Shown here one piece after another: positions 44,951 to 52,888 of a stretch of DNA of 64,000 nt (positions within the stretch are counted from its first letter, which is position 1; each line of letters opens with the position of its first letter). Location: contig NZ_CP022098.1 in assembly GCF_002305875.1 (NCBI RefSeq), forward strand, positions 5,332,001 through 5,396,000, given 5' to 3'. Origin of the DNA: Cystobacter fuscus (GTDB taxonomy: Bacteria; Myxococcota; Myxococcia; Myxococcales; Myxococcaceae). A program made the position numbers and the translations under genes. The notes beneath the pieces were generated by a model. The model did not search any database, was not told the DNA's origin, and saw only the letters and a list, made by a program, of their open reading frames with translations.

Positions 44951-46999
44951 TCAGGCGCTTGTCGCGGGGGCGGGCTTGCGCGAGACCACGTACTGGCCGC
45001 GCACTTCCGCGAGGGTCTCCGCGTCCAGCATGACGGCCGCCTTCTCCTGCGCGGAGAGCCGCTCGGAAGCTCCCTCCATGAGCTTGCGGCGGGCCGCGGC
45101 GAGCGTGAGCGACGTCCCCTCGGAACCGGGCGAGGACTCCAGCAGGGCCAGGTGCAGCGCGTGCGCGCGGTCGTCCTGGAGCACCCGCTCCAGCGCGTCC
45201 TCCACCGGCTCCACTTCGTTGCGCGCGAGCTCCGTGGCCCGCACCAGCACGGGGGGAGGGGCCGACTCCTCGGGGATGAGGAACAGGCCGAGCCGCGCCG
45301 TCCATTCGCCCCAGGAGGCGCGCGACGTCCACACCGTCAGGGGGATGGACAGGAGCAACCCCGCCACCACCGGGGCCAGCCACGGCAGCAGGCCTGGATT
45401 CACCCCGAACGCCACCGCCGCCACGCCCACGCCCACGCCCATGTGCACCGCATGGCGCCGCGCCGCTTCCGTCCACGGCAGGGCCTCGTCGCCGCGCTGC
45501 TGGCTCGACCAGGACACCCGGTAGCCGAGGATCGTCCCGAAGACGAAGTGCGACTGGAAGAGCATCATCACCGGGGCGAGCAGCGTGGACACGACGCTCT
45601 CCACCAGCACGCCGAGCACCAGCCGGAGCCGGCCGCCCATGCGCGCGGCCTCTTCCCGATCCGCCAGGGCGAGCAGCAGGCCGAAGACCTTGGGCAAGAG
45701 CAACATGGCGAGCGACACGGACATCAGTCGCAGCGCGCCCGGCACGTCGAAGGAGGGCTCCCCGGCGAGCAGCGCCTGGGCACCGAGTGGGGACTCCGCC
45801 GCCACGAAGCGGTCCCACAGCGCCGCCCCCAGCCCCGCCGCGAGGAAGAGCAGCCACAGGGGTGAGGCCACATAGGACATGACGCCCATGAGGAAGTGTC
45901 CCCGGCTCGACGGGTGCAGACCTCCGGCGAGCACCAGTCCCAGGTGTTGCAGGTTGCCCTGGCACCAGCGCCGGTCGCGCTGCGCGTACGCGAGCAGGTG
46001 GGGCGGGGACTGCTCGTAGCTGCCCCCCAGCTCCGGCACCAGCCACACCGTGTAGCCCGCGCGCCGCATCAGCGCCGCCTCCACGAAGTCATGGCTGAGG
46101 ATGTGGCCCCCGAAGGGCTGCTGGCCCGGCAGCACCGGCAGTCCGCAGTGCTCGGTGAAGGCCGACACGCGCAGGATGGCGTTGTGGCCCCAGTAGTTGG
46201 ACTCGCCGAGCTGCCAGGCCGCCGCGCCCGCGGCCACCACGGGCCCGTATACGCGGCCGGCGAACTGCTGCAGGCGGGCGAAGAGCGTGGTGCGCCCCAC
46301 GCACAGCGGCGGGGCCTGGAGGATGCCCACGCGCGGGTTGAGCTCCATGAGCCGCGCCATACGCACCAGCGTGTCACCCGCCATGAGGCTGTCGGCGTCC
46401 AGCACCACCATGAAGTCGTAGCGGCGGCCCCAGCGCTCGCAGAAGTCCGCGAGGTTGCCCGCCTTCTTGCCCGTGTTGTCCGAGCGCCGCCGGTAGAAGA
46501 TGCGGCCCTGGCCTCCCACGCGCCGGCACAGGTCCGACCACGCCAGCTCCTCGGCCACCCATGCCTCCAGGCGCGTGGAGTCGCTCAGCACGTAGAAGTC
46601 GAAGGACTCCAGCCGCCCCGTGGCCGCCACCGACTCGTAGGTGGCCTGGAGGTTGGCGAAGACCGACGTCGGGTCCTCGTTGTGGATGGGCATCACCACC
46701 GCGATGCGGCTCGTCAGCGGCGCCGCTTCCTCCCGCGCGTCCGGCCAGCGCAGACCCGGCGGCCGCTTGCCCAGCAGCGTCTGGACGAAGCCCGCCACCG
46801 CCGCCCAGAAGGAGAGCGAGATCCAGGCGAAGCACAGGGCGAACAGGCCCGTCATCACCCCCTCGGGGAGGGTGAAGCCCCGGACGCACAACAACCGGAT
46901 CAGCTCCCCGGTCGCCACGAGCGTGGACAGCACGGCCGGGCCGAGGACGAGGGCCCGCCGCAGCCCGGCCGACCCGGGCGAGAAGGAATGCGCGTGCAT
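44951..46999 (-). CDS. mdoH: Glucans biosynthesis glucosyltransferase H
   Basis: 682-residue inner-membrane GT2 enzyme that polymerises glucose from UDP-glucose for osmoregulated periplasmic glucans. Motifs closely match OpgH: FDFYVLSDSTR, GRIFYRRRSDNTGKKAGN, FMVVLDADSLMAGD (DxD), QQFAGRVYGPV, GESNYWGHNAILRV, ILSHDFVEAALMRRAGY and RDRRWCQGNL (QxxRW-like). Several membrane segments flank the catalytic part. It is about 165 residues shorter than E. coli MdoH, mainly at the cytoplasmic N-terminus. The ATG at 46999 has GGAG 8 nt upstream and follows the 166-residue gene by 16 nt. Confidence 0.95.
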   Translation of the reverse strand: MHAHSFSPGSAGLRRALVLGPAVLSTLVATGELIRLLCVRGFTLPEGVMTGLFALCFAWISLSFWAAVAGFVQTLLGKRPPGLRWPDAREEAAPLTSRIAVVMPIHNEDPTSVFANLQATYESVAATGRLESFDFYVLSDSTRLEAWVAEELAWSDLCRRVGGQGRIFYRRRSDNTGKKAGNLADFCERWGRRYDFMVVLDADSLMAGDTLVRMARLMELNPRVGILQAPPLCVGRTTLFARLQQFAGRVYGPVVAAGAAAWQLGESNYWGHNAILRVSAFTEHCGLPVLPGQQPFGGHILSHDFVEAALMRRAGYTVWLVPELGGSYEQSPPHLLAYAQRDRRWCQGNLQHLGLVLAGGLHPSSRGHFLMGVMSYVASPLWLLFLAAGLGAALWDRFVAAESPLGAQALLAGEPSFDVPGALRLMSVSLAMLLLPKVFGLLLALADREEAARMGGRLRLVLGVLVESVVSTLLAPVMMLFQSHFVFGTILGYRVSWSSQQRGDEALPWTEAARRHAVHMGVGVGVAAVAFGVNPGLLPWLAPVVAGLLLSIPLTVWTSRASWGEWTARLGLFLIPEESAPPPVLVRATELARNEVEPVEDALERVLQDDRAHALHLALLESSPGSEGTSLTLAAARRKLMEGASERLSAQEKAAVMLDAETLAEVRGQYVVSRKPAPATSA

Positions 47000-47015
47000 G
47001 AGGCCTCCAGGTGCT

Positions 47016-47516
47016 TCAGCGGGAGACGGACACGTCCGGCTCGCCCACCCGCCACCAGCGGCGCAGCAGCTCGCCCAGGGACCAGGTGGTCAGGGTCTGC
47101 TCCGGCATCGTCGTGGGCAGCGCCCGCGGGGCGGGCACGGGCACCGACGCCCGGAGCGCACGCGTGAACTCCACGGGCAGCGTGCCCGGCGCGGACATCA
47201 GCACCGCCGCGCCCCAGCGCGCCCCATCACACAGCACGAACGCCGCGCGGCCCCGTGCCAGCAGCGAGCCGTTGCCCACGTGGGTCGGTCCGAGCGCCTC
47301 GGCCAGCCAGTGCTCCATCCGCTCGCGCGCCAGCGCCAGGGCGGCCTCGCGGGAGTCCACCCGCCGCGCGCCGAGCGCCCACACGGCCAGCCGGGACAGA
47401 TCGCTTTCCTGGCTGAAGCCGAAGGAGCGGAAGAAGGCATCGAGCGCCTCGCGCGTCCCGGCGGGAAGAGAGTAGCCGGAGGAGAGGACGGAGGCGGAGA
47501 AGGTCGACGTCGTCAC
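47016..47516 (-). CDS. Unknown protein between mdoG and mdoH
   Basis: 166 residues from a GTG at 47516 that overlaps the mdoG TGA (GTGA). The product is soluble-looking: SYSLPAGTREALDAFFRSFGFSQ.. then helices with AALALARERMEHWLAEALG, a strand pair (GRAAFVLCDGARWGAAVLM) and a Trp-rich end (SLGELLRRWWRVG). No family was recognised. In E. coli mdoG and mdoH are adjacent with nothing between them. Tight coupling to both glucan genes implies a part in the same process. One idea is that it supplies a function of the N-terminal cytoplasmic region missing from this short MdoH; that is speculation. Confidence 0.75.
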   Translation of the reverse strand: MTTSTFSASVLSSGYSLPAGTREALDAFFRSFGFSQESDLSRLAVWALGARRVDSREAALALARERMEHWLAEALGPTHVGNGSLLARGRAAFVLCDGARWGAAVLMSAPGTLPVEFTRALRASVPVPAPRALPTTMPEQTLTTWSLGELLRRWWRVGEPDVSVSR

Positions 47517-49042
47517 GGTGTCCACGGGTAGCTCCAGGTCTCGGTGAGGGTTTCGGTTCCGCGTCGCAGAAAACAGCGCAATTCGATGGGAGCGGGGGTG
47601 CCCGCCGCGGGCACCAGCTCGAAGGTGGCGCGCCAGCCGCCGGTGGCGGCGTTGTGCTGCGCGATGGGCCGGAGGATCTGACCCGAGGACGCCGTGACGA
47701 CGGCTTCCACCGGGCCCTCGCCCCCCTCGGGGCCTCCGCGCGAGAACTCGAGCACGAAGCGCCGCGCGCCCGGCGTGCTGCCCGCGGCGATGCGCGTGGC
47801 GGTGCTCAGCGCCACCTGGGAGCGCTCGGGGGCCTCGCTGCCCCAGTGCAGCTTCCAGGACAGGCTCAGCGGCGCCCCGGGCCCGAAGGGCTTCTCGGGC
47901 ACCCAGTAGGCCACGATGTTGTCGTTCACTTCCTCGTGCGTGGGAATCTCCACCAGTTGCACCGTGCCCGGGCCCCACTCGCCCACCGGCTCCACCCACA
48001 CACTGGGGCGCTTGTCGTAGCGCGCCTCGAGATCCTCGTAGCTCGGGAAGGCCTGATCGCGCTGCAACAGCCCGAAGGCCCGCAGGCCCTTCACCTGGAA
48101 GCTGGACACGCTCAGCTGGGACGGGTTCTGCAGCGGACGCCACAGGTGCTCGCCGTCCTTCATCCACAGCAGCAGCCCGTCCGAGTCATGCACCTCGGGC
48201 CGGAAGTCCTCGGCGCTTCCGCGATCGTTCTCGCCAAAGAGGTACATGCTGGTCAGCGGCGCCACGCCCAGCCGCTTCACCGGCTTGCGCGCGTGCAGCA
48301 CCGCCTCCACCTCCATCACCGTGCGCTCGCCCGGGATGATGACGAAGCGGTAGGCACCGGTGACGCTCGGGCTGTCCATCAGTGCGTGCACCACGGCCCG
48401 GTCCGCGCCCGGCCTGGGCTTCTCCAGCCAGAACTCGCGGAAGAGGGGGAACTCCTCGCCCTCGGGCAGCGCCGTGTCGATGGCCAGCCCGCGCGCGGAC
48501 AGCCCGTACACGTTGCCGCGGCCCAGCGCCCGGAAGTAGCTGGCCCCGAGGAAGACCACGATCTCGTCGTAGTAGTCCGGCCGGTTGATGGGGCCGCTGA
48601 GCCGCACGCCCGCGAAGCCCTCCACGGACGAGGGCGGCGGCTCCTTCACCAGCGGGCCGTAGGTGAAGAGCTGCGGGGAGAAGCGCACCGCCGTCACCCG
48701 TCCGCCCTCCACCTCGTGCATGGGCAGGGGCGCGGGGTAGAAGAGGCCCGGGTGGAAGAACTGCGCCTGGAAGGGCAGGCCCGCCTCGCGCCACAAGGCC
48801 CGCTCCGGGCGGTAGCGGATGTCCCGGTATTGATCGTACGTGAGCCCCGCGAAGGCCCCCTGGGGCAGGGGCGCCGGAGCCCGGTAGGGCTTCTGCGCCA
48901 GCTCGCGGGCGCGCGCGCGGACCGTCTCCGCGCTGAAGGCGGGCGGGGTGGCGCGGGGCGCGGCGCTGGCCACCAGCGACCCCAGCACCCCGAGCGCACA
49001 GGCTCCGCGCACCCACCTCTTTGCCCACGTCATCGGCTCCAC
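47513..49042 (-). CDS. mdoG: Periplasmic glucans biosynthesis protein G
   Basis: 509 residues, close to the 511 of E. coli MdoG/OpgG, the periplasmic protein needed to make or branch osmoregulated glucans. A signal peptide (WAKRWVRGACALGVLGSLVASAAP) is followed by the family start (LAQKPYRAPAPLPQGAFAGLTYDQYRDIRYRPERALW). Later blocks are LTSMYLFGEND, PEVHDSDGLLLW, VGEWGPGTVQLVEIPTHEEVNDNIVAYWVPE. The GTG at 49042 is chosen because AGGAGGT lies 8 nt upstream; the ATG three codons later has its own weaker site. The gene heads a minus-strand unit with the 166-residue gene, mdoH and the SET gene. Confidence 0.95.
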   Translation of the reverse strand: MEPMTWAKRWVRGACALGVLGSLVASAAPRATPPAFSAETVRARARELAQKPYRAPAPLPQGAFAGLTYDQYRDIRYRPERALWREAGLPFQAQFFHPGLFYPAPLPMHEVEGGRVTAVRFSPQLFTYGPLVKEPPPSSVEGFAGVRLSGPINRPDYYDEIVVFLGASYFRALGRGNVYGLSARGLAIDTALPEGEEFPLFREFWLEKPRPGADRAVVHALMDSPSVTGAYRFVIIPGERTVMEVEAVLHARKPVKRLGVAPLTSMYLFGENDRGSAEDFRPEVHDSDGLLLWMKDGEHLWRPLQNPSQLSVSSFQVKGLRAFGLLQRDQAFPSYEDLEARYDKRPSVWVEPVGEWGPGTVQLVEIPTHEEVNDNIVAYWVPEKPFGPGAPLSLSWKLHWGSEAPERSQVALSTATRIAAGSTPGARRFVLEFSRGGPEGGEGPVEAVVTASSGQILRPIAQHNAATGGWRATFELVPAAGTPAPIELRCFLRRGTETLTETWSYPWTP

Positions 49043-49549
49043 TTCGGGTGACCTCCTCGCAAGCCTGCGAAAGTGCGAACGAGGTCGGCCCCTAGCAGCT
49101 CCCGTGCCAATCAGGCCAGGCTGCCCGTGTGCCCAGCAAATTCACGAGCTTCCCCTCTCACCTCACGTGAAAGAGGTTGTTGTACAAACGAATTCAAGGG
49201 GTTGACGGGCTGTCTGGAGCGGCCAGGACGCACCCGGTTCTGGCGCGAGTGGGGAGCAGAAGAACAGGGGGCGAGGTGATCCTGTCCATTTGCTCCACAA
49301 CACTTGGGCCTGGGCATGGGCCCGGGCGTGCCCCGGGGTTCAGGGGCAATGTGCGTTCAGCCCTGTCGGTAAGTTCCAAGTGTTGCGGAATACCCCGTGG
49401 GGCGCTTTTCCCTGTCCCCTCGAGCGGCAAGAGGTGACACAATGGCGGACGACATTCAGGGAGTTCCGGAGATTAATCTCACTGCACTGAAAAAATTCAC
49501 TTCAGCGGAACGGTACGACTCCTGCTAAAGAGGTCCTCAGGAGGACGCG
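49043..49549. other. Divergent intergenic region upstream of mdoG
   Basis: 507 nt between mdoG and the receiver-like gene. It presumably carries the promoter of the glucan unit and one for the receiver-like gene. A TTCACGTGA palindrome-like element lies near 49162-49170. The right part holds the 28-codon candidate listed separately; the rest shows no gene. Confidence 0.4.
49442..49528 (+). CDS. Candidate 28-residue peptide gene
   Basis: ATG at 49442 with GAGG 7 nt upstream, TAA at 49526-49528. The product MADDIQGVPEIN.. runs to ..SAERYDSC and looks protein-like: acidic start, LTALKKF helix, single C-terminal Cys. It ends 21 nt before the receiver-like ATG and could be co-transcribed with it. 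The perfect palindrome GAGATTAATCTC (49469-49480) falls inside it, so the stretch might instead be regulatory. It could be a leader, a small regulatory protein or chance. Confidence 0.35.
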   Translation: MADDIQGVPEINLTALKKFTSAERYDSC

Positions 49550-50047
49550 ATGGTGGTCAAGCGCGCCTATTCGGTGGTTGCCCAGCAGAATGACTCATCC
49601 CCGTCGAGAGTGCGGGGAAACCGGAGTTCTCCCCCGGAGCGCCCCAGGGCCACGCCCTGGCGGGTAGTGGTGATGGAGAACCTGCGCGAGCGTGGTCATG
49701 GCCTGCGCGATCTGCTCCTCCAGGATCGTTTCGAGGTGGATGTGGTGGAGGACGCGCGCGGCGCGCTCTCGCGCCTGGCCCAGGAGCTCGTGCCCGAGGG
49801 CGTCACGCCGCCGGATCTGCTCATCTGCAACGCGCGGATGCTGGGCGAGCCGGGGCTGGCGCTGCTCGAGCGCTGGTGCCATGCGCATCCGTGGGTGCCC
49901 GTCATCCTCGTGAGCGCCTTCACCAACCCGAGGCTGCGCGCGCGCATGGAGTGCCTGCCGGTGCACCTGGTGTTGGATCAGTCCTTCGAGCTGGAGGACG
50001 TGCGCTCCGCGGCGCTGGCGATGACCGAGTCCGACGTCATCCCGTAG
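49550..50047 (+). CDS. Receiver-like protein without phosphorylation residues (pseudo-receiver)
   Basis: 165 residues, ATG at 49550 behind AGGAGG. After a 35-residue basic linker comes a CheY-like fold: RVVVMENLRERGHGLRDLLL, EVDVVEDARGALSRL, PDLLICNARMLGEPGLALLERW, PWVPVILVSAF, HLVLDQSFELEDVRSAA. The phosphoacceptor Asp is replaced by Asn94, the conserved Lys by Gln144 and the acidic pair reads Met42-Glu43. Only the Ser/Thr position (Ser122) remains. It should not accept phosphate by the usual chemistry. There is no output domain, so it probably works through protein contact. No partner kinase is next to it. Confidence 0.8.
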   Translation: MVVKRAYSVVAQQNDSSPSRVRGNRSSPPERPRATPWRVVVMENLRERGHGLRDLLLQDRFEVDVVEDARGALSRLAQELVPEGVTPPDLLICNARMLGEPGLALLERWCHAHPWVPVILVSAFTNPRLRARMECLPVHLVLDQSFELEDVRSAALAMTESDVIP

Positions 50048-50050
50048 ACG

Positions 50051-50455
50051 TCACTTCGTAGGCGTCACTTCGTAGACTTCCAGGGGCAGGCCGTCCGGGT
50101 CGGCGAAGAAGGTGAAGCGCTTGCCCGTGTACTCATCCACGCGGATGGGCTCGGTGCTCACGCCGCGCCGGTTCAACTCGGCCACCACCGCCTGCACGTC
50201 GGGCACGGCGAATGCCAGGTGGCGCAGGCCCTGGGCTTCGGGTCTCGTGGGCCGCGGCGGCGGGCTCGGAAAGGAGAACAGCTCCACCTGCACGCCCGGG
50301 CTGATCTCCAGATCCAACTTCCAGGAGTCACGTGCCTCCCGATACACCTCGTGGACGACGCGCAGGCCCAGCACCTCGGTGTAGAAGGCCTTGGAGCGCG
50401 CGTAGTCCGAGCAGATGATCGCCACGTGGTGGAGCGCGGGCAGCAGGGGCTTCAT
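50051..50455 (-). CDS. YaeR/SMU1112c-type VOC metalloprotein
   Basis: 134 residues, start at the ATG overlapping the HAD stop (ATGA). The sequence is very close in pattern to E. coli YaeR: HHVAIICSDYARSKAFY, EVYREARDSWKLDL, VELFSFPSPPPRP, RPEAQGLRHLAFAV, GKRFTFFADPDGLPLEVYE. Likely metal ligands are His10, Glu58, His79 and Glu126, as in glyoxalase I-like proteins. The true reaction of YaeR proteins is not settled. It is the last gene of a four-gene minus-strand operon in which every junction overlaps by 4 nt. Confidence 0.9.
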   Translation of the reverse strand: MKPLLPALHHVAIICSDYARSKAFYTEVLGLRVVHEVYREARDSWKLDLEISPGVQVELFSFPSPPPRPTRPEAQGLRHLAFAVPDVQAVVAELNRRGVSTEPIRVDEYTGKRFTFFADPDGLPLEVYEVTPTK

Positions 50456-51102
50456 GGGTGCTCCCGCGACACGTCGAACAGCTCGCCGAGGCCGCGCAGC
50501 CGGTTCTTCTCCGTGGACCTGCCCCGTCGATCCAACAGCCACGCGCGCATGCCCACCTGCCGCGCCCCCTCGACGCACTCCGGCCGGTCGTCGACGAACA
50601 GACACGCCTCGGGCGCCACGCCGAGCGCGCGCGCCATGGCCAGGTAGGCCTCGGGCCGGGGCTTGGCGGCGCCAATCACCGCCGCCGACAGGGCCGCGTC
50701 CACCAGCTCTCCCAGCCCCAGCGCCTCCAGGGAGCCCGGCAGATCGAGCAGGGTGAAGTTGGACAACACGCCCACCCGGTAGCCGTGACGGCGCGCCTGC
50801 TCGAGCGCCGGGCGCGCGTCCGCGAAGGCTCGCAGCGTGCGGCGGGGCTCGAAGCGGCACAGCTGGCCGCGCACCCCTTCATCCAGGCCGTGTGCCTGGC
50901 ACAGGTGCGCCCAGAAGGAGTCCCAGAAGACGCGCTCGCTCGCGGCGTCGATGATGGCCTGGGCCCGGGGCGCCCAGTCCCGCAGGTGGGCTCCGAGCTG
51001 CTCGAGTCCGAAGGGCAACAGCCCGCTCAGCTCCCGGTGCGCGCCCGCCAGATCGAACTCGGCGAGCACCCCATCCCGGTCGAAGATGACGGCGTCCGTC
51101 AC
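50452..51102 (-). CDS. HAD-superfamily hydrolase
   Basis: 216 residues from a GTG at 51102 that overlaps the stop of the polyprenyl synthetase (GTGA). HAD motifs: FDRDGVLAEFD with Asp8 and Asp10 (I), GVLSNFTLLD (II), IGAAKPRPEAYLAMARALG (III Lys) and CLFVDDRPECVEGARQVGMRAW (IV). The helical cap after motif I puts it in the phosphoglycolate-phosphatase-like subgroup I. The substrate is not known. Given its place behind an isoprenyl diphosphate synthase, removal of phosphate from a prenyl or nucleotide intermediate is possible but unproven. Confidence 0.85.
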   Translation of the reverse strand: MTDAVIFDRDGVLAEFDLAGAHRELSGLLPFGLEQLGAHLRDWAPRAQAIIDAASERVFWDSFWAHLCQAHGLDEGVRGQLCRFEPRRTLRAFADARPALEQARRHGYRVGVLSNFTLLDLPGSLEALGLGELVDAALSAAVIGAAKPRPEAYLAMARALGVAPEACLFVDDRPECVEGARQVGMRAWLLDRRGRSTEKNRLRGLGELFDVSREHP

Positions 51103-52214
51103 GCGGCCTCCTGGGGCTCGTCGCCGAGCGAGTGGCGGATCTCCTCCTCGGTGAGCAGCTCGTTGCCCTTGCAGCGCCGCAGCCGGTCCACCCAGGTGCG
51201 GGTCATCTCCTGGATGGCCGGGCGGAACTCGGGGGGCGAGCACATCACGGTGGTGCGGTAGTCGGCCAGCACGTGCCGCACGGTGCCGCGCACGCCCTCG
51301 TCGAGGATGGCCTCGTGGATGGGGCGGTAGATCTTCGCGATGGTGGGGTTGAGGTGCGCCGGCGTCTTGTGCACCGCCGACGCCGAGGCCCCCGTCATGA
51401 CGCGGCACACCCGCCACAGGTTCGCCACGTCGGTGCGCAGGCTCGGCTGGTTCTCGAGCGTCACCAGCAGGGGCCGCGTCACGGCGCCCATCAACACGTC
51501 GTCGTTCTCTCCCTCGGTGCGCCGGTCCTCGATGATGTTCACCAGGTCATCCACGTCCTGGAAGATGCGCCCGAAGGCCTCCACCACGCGCGTGGGCAGG
51601 GGGGGCCGCCCGTTGAGCCGCAGCGCCGTGTCGAGCCCGAAGGACACTCCCAGCGTGTTCTCGCGGTAGCGGTTGTCGAGCCAGCGCGCGAACAGTGCCT
51701 CGTTGGGGTAGAGGTGCTGGCGCTCCCAGATCTGCAGGGCGTACAGCTCGGTGAACAGGTTCATCGTGGCCCCGAGCAGGTACGGCTCGACGCGCGCGGC
51801 CTCCTGGGCTGCCAGGGCGATCAACGAGCCCACGAAGGGCGTGGTGCTGGGCTCGCCAAAGCGCAGCGCGAAGGTGCGCCGGCCCGAGCGCATGGGGGTG
51901 CGGTCCACCGTGTCATCCACGATGGCGCAGATCTCCATGGTGAGCAGCAGCACGGGCAGGAAGCGGCGATGCACGGGCTGGATGCCCCCCGACGCCTCCG
52001 CCATGGCCAGGAACATGAGCGGCAGCAGCATGAACGACGGCTGGGGGTTGTCGCGTACCACCGTGTCGTAGAAGGGCCGCAGCGCCTCGGGCACGGGCAG
52101 GGTGTGCAGCGAGCGCCGGGCGTCCTCCACCAGGGGCACGAAGACCTCGCGCCGGCGGGCGAACACGCCCTGGAACATCTGCGGGTACTGCAGGGTGACC
52201 AGATCCTTGTTCAT
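51099..52214 (-). CDS. Polyprenyl synthetase family protein
   Basis: 371 residues, ATG overlapping the LOG stop (ATGA). The trans-isoprenyl diphosphate synthase fold is shown by CAIVDDTVDRTPMRSGRRT, a complete first Asp-rich motif (Asp100, Asp101, Asp104), and by FGRIFQDVDDLVNIIED, where the second motif reads DDLVN, its last Asp replaced by Asn. The family joins isopentenyl diphosphate to allylic diphosphates. The altered second motif and long C-terminal extension suggest an atypical product or acceptor. The neighbours are LOG, HAD and VOC proteins, not carotenoid or quinone genes, so the usual housekeeping role is not obvious. Confidence 0.85.
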   Translation of the reverse strand: MNKDLVTLQYPQMFQGVFARRREVFVPLVEDARRSLHTLPVPEALRPFYDTVVRDNPQPSFMLLPLMFLAMAEASGGIQPVHRRFLPVLLLTMEICAIVDDTVDRTPMRSGRRTFALRFGEPSTTPFVGSLIALAAQEAARVEPYLLGATMNLFTELYALQIWERQHLYPNEALFARWLDNRYRENTLGVSFGLDTALRLNGRPPLPTRVVEAFGRIFQDVDDLVNIIEDRRTEGENDDVLMGAVTRPLLVTLENQPSLRTDVANLWRVCRVMTGASASAVHKTPAHLNPTIAKIYRPIHEAILDEGVRGTVRHVLADYRTTVMCSPPEFRPAIQEMTRTWVDRLRRCKGNELLTEEEIRHSLGDEPQEAA

Positions 52215-52762
52215 TCGCCGTCTCCCAACCCGAGCGCGGGGAGGACTTCCTCCAGCCGGGACGTCACCGTGAACAGCGTCTCGACGCGCGCGTGCGCGAA
52301 GCCCTCGCGCGCCACCGCCTCGGCCAGGGCGACCAGAGGCTGGAAGAAGCCCCGGACGTCCAGCAGCACGATGGGCTTGTCCATCATCTTCATCTGCTTC
52401 CAGCTGATGACCTCGAGCGCCTCCTCCAGGGTGCCAAAGCCCCCCGGCAGCACCACGAAGCCATCCGAGCGCTCCGCCATCTGGCGCTTGCGCTCGTGGA
52501 GATCCTCCGTCCAGACGAGCTCGCTCAAGCCCCGGTGGGCCACCTCGTAGCGCTCCAGCCCCCGGGGCATCACCCCGACGACCCGTCCTCCCCGGGCCAG
52601 GGCCGCGTCCGCGACCGCGCCCATCATTCCAACGCGGGCGCCTCCGTAGACCAGTTGCAGTTGCCGATCCGCCAGGAGGGCACCCAGGGCGGAGGCCGTG
52701 CTCAAGTGCGCTTCATGCACACCTGGCGCGGAGCCACAGAAGACACAAACGGATTTCGTCAT
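52211..52762 (-). CDS. LOG-family protein (TIGR00730; putative nucleotide 5'-monophosphate phosphoribohydrolase)
   Basis: 183 residues from the ATG at 52762; a longer open frame upstream is not protein-like. Signature blocks: VCVFCGSAPGVHEAH, LVYGGARVGMMGAVADAAL, GVMPRGL, DLHERKRQMAERSDGFVVLPGGFGTLEEALEVISWKQ. PGGFGTLEE with the preceding RK is the active-site motif of the cytokinin-activating LOG enzymes, which release the base from N6-modified AMP. Many bacterial members act on AMP or have other roles. First gene of the overlapping four-gene operon, which makes the link to an isoprenyl diphosphate synthase notable. Confidence 0.92.
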   Translation of the reverse strand: MTKSVCVFCGSAPGVHEAHLSTASALGALLADRQLQLVYGGARVGMMGAVADAALARGGRVVGVMPRGLERYEVAHRGLSELVWTEDLHERKRQMAERSDGFVVLPGGFGTLEEALEVISWKQMKMMDKPIVLLDVRGFFQPLVALAEAVAREGFAHARVETLFTVTSRLEEVLPALGLGDGE

Positions 52763-52888
52763 GACTCGGCGAGACGGCGAGGGGTGGGTCAAAAGGGGGA
52801 GGGGGGGTTCCGAGTGCCCCATTGTCTACTCGAATGGGACCGGACCACAACGGGCATGTCGGTGAGCTGACGCCACAGGTCATTTCCG

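Noticed and set aside
44012-45865. A 617-codon plus-strand open frame
   Set aside because: Antisense to the SET gene and mdoH; composition is typical of a GC-driven shadow.
49469-49480. GAGATTAATCTC as a definite operator
   Set aside because: A single 12-bp palindrome with no second copy and inside a possible small gene; not enough to call a site.
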